A stretch of 35,000 nt of DNA from Symbiodinium natans (Eukaryota; Sar; Dinophyceae; Suessiales; Symbiodiniaceae): NCBI GenBank assembly GCA_905221605.1, contig CAJNDS010000039.1, forward strand, positions 122,501-157,500, given 5' to 3'. The stretch's first letter is position 1, and the number at the start of each line of letters is the position of its first letter. Shown one piece after another: positions 31,431-35,000 of this stretch. The notes under the pieces are model-generated. The model was given only the letters and a program-made list of their open reading frames with translations, was not told the DNA's origin and did no database searches. A program made the position numbers and the translations under genes.

Positions 31431-34400
31431 ATGGGTACCCGTGTGATGCTGTGCAGGTACACCTTCTGGTGGGTCTTTCCGAGCATTCGTGCCGCCAATA
31501 GAAAGGCCCGCCTGTCACAGGAAGATTTGCCGAAACTGCCGCGCGTCGACCCTCGCAGTCGCAGTCAGATGCGTAGCAGTTTGGTTTCAGTTGGTGCTAT
31601 AGAACATGCATTGTCCGTCTAAGGATGATCCAGAGTCGCTGTTTGCGAGGGTTGCGAGCTGGTGGCAATCGAAGAGAGGCAAGAGCACGCAAATCCTGCG
31701 GTCAGTGTGCTGGGGAATCCAGTGGCGAGCCTTTTTGCCGCATGATTTGGACCGTCTTCGCGAGCATAGCTCCTAGTGCTAATTACTGGCAGAATCGGCG
31801 TCGTAGCTAGAGGTCTTCCTGTACTCGGTGCTACATGGTTGGACCTTCCTTTTCTTCATGACGATCGACCCGCTCATGCTCCGGGTGCTGCGACTGGACT
31901 GCAAGTTGAGCGAAGAAGTGAGGGAAAAGGCAAGAGGGAGAGAGACAGGAGCGACTGAAGAAGTAGCGCTGCAGTGGGACGTCCATGTTTGTTGAATGCA
32001 TTGCGTGTTCCGTACCAGCCATTTCCACCACGCGTGTCTGTTGTCAAGCAGCGCACCTCTTTCCCGATCCATCAGGGAGGGCCGACTCAATGGCCTTACT
32101 GTTCACAAATTGGGGGTGTCTTTCCTTCGGTTTGTCTTGCCACGAGGGCTTTTCATGATGCACCTTTCGTTTCGGACAAAGAGCGCGGGCACGCCATGCT
32201 CGCGGGAGGCGGGGCAAGCCCGTCTGGGCTGAACCAAGCAACACGACGTGTCCCTTCTTAGCGTGCTGGAGGGAAGGAATGACAGAGGGAAGGAATGAGG
32301 GACGGGAAGGATGAGGAGCTCTTGCCATGCCACACTGGCCGTTCAAGACCGTTCAAGTCTCACGCCGACCGCCGCTCGAGCATGCAGGCGTGCGACCGAG
32401 AAGGGAACGCATTGTCTTGCCCGGCGGGGAGACTCGTGCGCAGCAGCAGAAGCGGAAGGGGGAGAGATGAGTAAGAGTGTGTAAGCGCTCACCCCGAGCA
32501 AGGGATTGACGTCCTACCCCCAAAAGAAAGGCAGACGGAGAGAAGAGAGCATGTTTGCGAGTGCACGTGAACACGGAGCTGCGCGCCAGAAGGAGAGGCT
32601 GAGAGGCGTGTGCGAGCTTCCGCATACTGACATACTGAATGGTCACCACTTCGCTTGAGAATCTTGAGAGCTCTGAGGCTGAATGCTGTGCAGGACAGCA
32701 GTGAGGGCACAACCACAGTCAGTCTCCCGGTGCAGCTCTGCCTTGTCGGCGCCTTGAGCCTTTCCATGTTGATCCGTGTCACCTGCATGGAAATCTGCTT
32801 CTTCGCATCTGTGCGAGTCCAGAACAACGTGCGATCGGTACTCGTGCATGCCATATTCCGAAAGTCACTTTGCATTCCGGACCATGAGCTCGACATCGGC
32901 CGCGTGTCCAATTTGATGGCCACGGATGCGGACAAGATCGGCAAGTGGTCTTCCCTGCTTTTTTCGCTGTCGCAGTGGTCTTGGACCTTCTTTTCCTTGC
33001 CCTTCCTCGTCTACTTCCTGTACCAGTTGGTGGGTTGTGTTAGCCACAGTTGTGCCACCGTGCAACCGCATGCAGCCAAGCCCAGACATTTGCACCCTCA
33101 TAGTAGCTCTGAATAAGAACGTTCATTTTGTAAGAAAGCTCGAGGGCACTACAAAGGGTCTTAGTCTTAGTCATTGCCCGCATCAAAAACCAGCTCGGTG
33201 CAGAGCTGACTTGTCTCTGGAGGTGGGATCAGCTGCTTTCCTTGGCACAGCCATGGTGGTGGTTGGAGCGGGCACTTCGCGAGCTCTGGGCCGATGCCTG
33301 CAATCCTGGACCAAGGTGGGACCAAACTGGCCATGACATGTTATACTTTTGCAACATATACACTTGCGTGCGCTGCAGGTTGTTCAAGAGTGTCGTGATC
33401 ACCGTGCAAGTTTGATGAGCGAGATGGTTCGGGGAATCCGGACGGTGAAGCTGCAGGTTTGGGAGCCAGTTTGGCACGAGCGTCTTTCCGCAGCAAGAAG
33501 CGCTGAGATGAAGGTGGCTTCAAGCAACTTCAGCACTGCTTTGCGGTTGTTGTTTGTTCGGGCTTGGCCGCTTGGCCTCCTTTTTCTTGCGAGCTCAGAT
33601 TTCACAGGCAATCGTTCGAGTTCGCATCCTCCAGGCCTTCAGCACGCTCGTGGGCTCGGTCTTGAGCGTTATGGTACCAGTCAGCATCTTTGCCTGGTAC
33701 ACCATCGTCCTCGGCCGTAAGCTTGATGCTGCCGCCTGAACTGACATACTCTTCACGACTCACGTCCCGCCTCGGCCGGGAGTCGCGTTTGCCGAAGAGA
33801 ATGGGGGGTGAGGAAGCAAGGACAACCGGGTAGAGGTGAGGAGGATAGGTAGGGTTGGAGGGGTGTGGGGGGATTCGGGAAGAGGAGGGAAGCAACGGAG
33901 GGTAGGTGGCCGACCCTCTTGATGTGTCGTGTCGAAAAGGGGTGGGGGACCAGGACTTTTCATTGTGGGACCTGGAGATGACAAGAAGTTGCGCCTTGCT
34001 ACGCTTGGCTTCGCCACTGACTGGCCCTCTCGACAAAGTTTCAAGGTGGGGTCGCGCGCAAAGGGTGCACGGGACAAGCTACTACAGTATCCAATGCTGA
34101 GATGGGTTTAGTACACATTCCCACGTTCACGCCCACGACCGCCTTAACCTTGCATCAGCAAATGCTTAACAAAGCATTTTTTGCTTCTTCCCCCAAGGCA
34201 CACCTGCAAGCATCCTATATCATCAGCACCGAACTCCACTTTCAATGTAGAGTTTTACGTGCTCGATGCAGTTGTCAGTATTTAGGTATTTCTGAGCTAC
34301 CAGTAACTTTGTGTAGACTAGCTCCTCGTTTTAACACAGTAGCCATTGTTGCCGTTATAGTTGCAAACTTGCTCGTCTGCATGGTTTGTGCTTCGTGATG

Positions 34401-35000
34401 TGTATCCTCTGAAAACTGTTGCTGAACAGCGCGCTTGTGGAACAAATAGCTTCGCGTTGCTCAGTGTTTATGAGAGATCGAGCATCAAAAGCTTGCGCCA
34501 AAGGTCAAGGGCATGTCGGACTACATGAGATGTTCCATGCTAAAGATGATAACGTAAAACTAAACTGGGCGGGTGTTGGGATACCAGGATGCGTGGGCAC
34601 TCTTGAGACAGTCTGGAGGATTCTTTGGTGCGCTTTGCAGGATTCTGTGGGAGTTGGCACGTGGGAATTCCGGTCATACTCGCCATACATACTCTGCCGG
34701 ACTCTTGGGAGTGGGCACGGATTCACGACGCACTGGAGACCCGGGCCAATACGTAGACTTGAACGCGGGGGTGAGAACAGCTGAGATAAGTCCAACAACG
34801 TGGCGAAAAACAAGAAAATGATGGCACAAGGCACCTTGCGCTTGCGACATTTGCATGTGTCAGCATCAAGCATCTGAGGCAACAGCATTCACGACATTGG
34901 CTTGGATCTCCACATTGCAGTGGTCCGTGCAAGCTCTGCCTGGCATCTACCGGGCTGTGGCGAACTTGAAGCCCAGCTTCGACCGCATCGACCGCTTCTT
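31431..35000 (+). CDS. Second ABCC/MRP-type ABC transporter, 5' exons (first transmembrane domain), runs off the window
   Basis: Exons inferred: 31431 (ATG; or 31457 if spliced) to 31544, with FWWVFPSIRAANRKARLSQE and DLPKLPR, the classic cytoplasmic lead-in of ABCC proteins. Next are 31624 to about 31760 (DDPESLFARVASWWQSKRGK), 31813-31896 (WTFLFFMTIDPLMLRVLRL), 32694-33029 (FFASVRVQNNVRSVLVHAIF; IGRVSNLMATDADKIGKWSS), 33223-33315 (FLGTAMVVVGAGTSRALGRC), 33379-33513 (CRDHRASLMSEMVRGIRTVK, LQVWE), 33608-33733 (LVGSVLSVMVPVSIFAWYTI) and 34879 onward (ATAFTTLAWISTLQWSVQAL; FDRIDRF). These cover the first membrane domain up to the linker before the first nucleotide-binding domain. No extra N-terminal membrane domain was seen. 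Four of six resolved donors are GT (31544, 33029, 33315, 33513), one GA (31896), one GC (33733). The 1145-bp intron 33734-34878 is the longest of the inferred introns. Confidence 0.92.

Noticed and set aside
31584-31623. A 40-bp intron after SQMRSSL in the second ABCC gene
   Set aside because: Too short, and the alternative donor at 31545 gives a 79-bp intron and a better family match (DLPKLPR then DDPESLF).
1-35000. tRNA, rRNA or snRNA genes
   Set aside because: No T-loop/anticodon arrangement, rRNA core or snRNA core was recognised by eye on either strand. A tRNAscan or Rfam run would be decisive.

Overview
This window looks like nuclear DNA of a dinoflagellate, most likely a Symbiodiniaceae-type genome. 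Every recognisable host gene is broken into many short exons. The inferred introns start mainly with GC or GA rather than GT, and nearly all end AG|G. All recognisable host genes lie on the + strand, while both recognisable retroelement remnants lie on the - strand. There are no operons, bacterial signals, rRNA, tRNA or CRISPR. Exon boundaries were worked out by hand by keeping family motifs in frame. They are inferences, although the first gene closes perfectly over 13 exons.

Layout: (1) 1-1847, the 3' end of an ABCC/MRP-type ABC transporter (second nucleotide-binding domain). (2) 1848-9700, a repeat-rich region: unassigned sequence, a ~72-bp tandem array with CxxC coding potential (about 3690-4540), a decayed LINE-type non-LTR fragment (- strand, about 4560-5925), a G/T-only minisatellite (about 5926-7162), unassigned sequence, and the 3' part of a Ty1/copia-like element (- strand, about 8100-9690) broken by small tandem duplications. 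(3) 9974 onward, the possible 5' end of a gene with a CPVCLD half zinc site. (4) 11.8-14.6 kb, unassigned, with a small inverted-repeat-bounded element. (5) 14664-26409, a CLC-family anion transporter with all membrane-core motifs and two CBS-like segments. It appears to be interrupted by a ~5.6-kb intron that itself holds coding-looking exons ending at 20896. (6) 27867-30429, a class 3 (alpha/beta-hydrolase) lipase with a complete Ser-Asp-His triad. (7) 31431-35000+, the 5' part of a second ABCC transporter (first membrane domain), running off the window.

Functionally the region combines membrane transport (two ABCC pumps and one CLC exchanger-like protein) with a membrane-anchored lipase. 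This is a same-strand gene neighbourhood, not an operon. The points most worth checking are the extreme GC/GA intron bias with 12-24 nt microexons, the coding exons inside the CLC giant intron, the six-frame-open minisatellite, and the micro-duplications that disrupt the copia relic.
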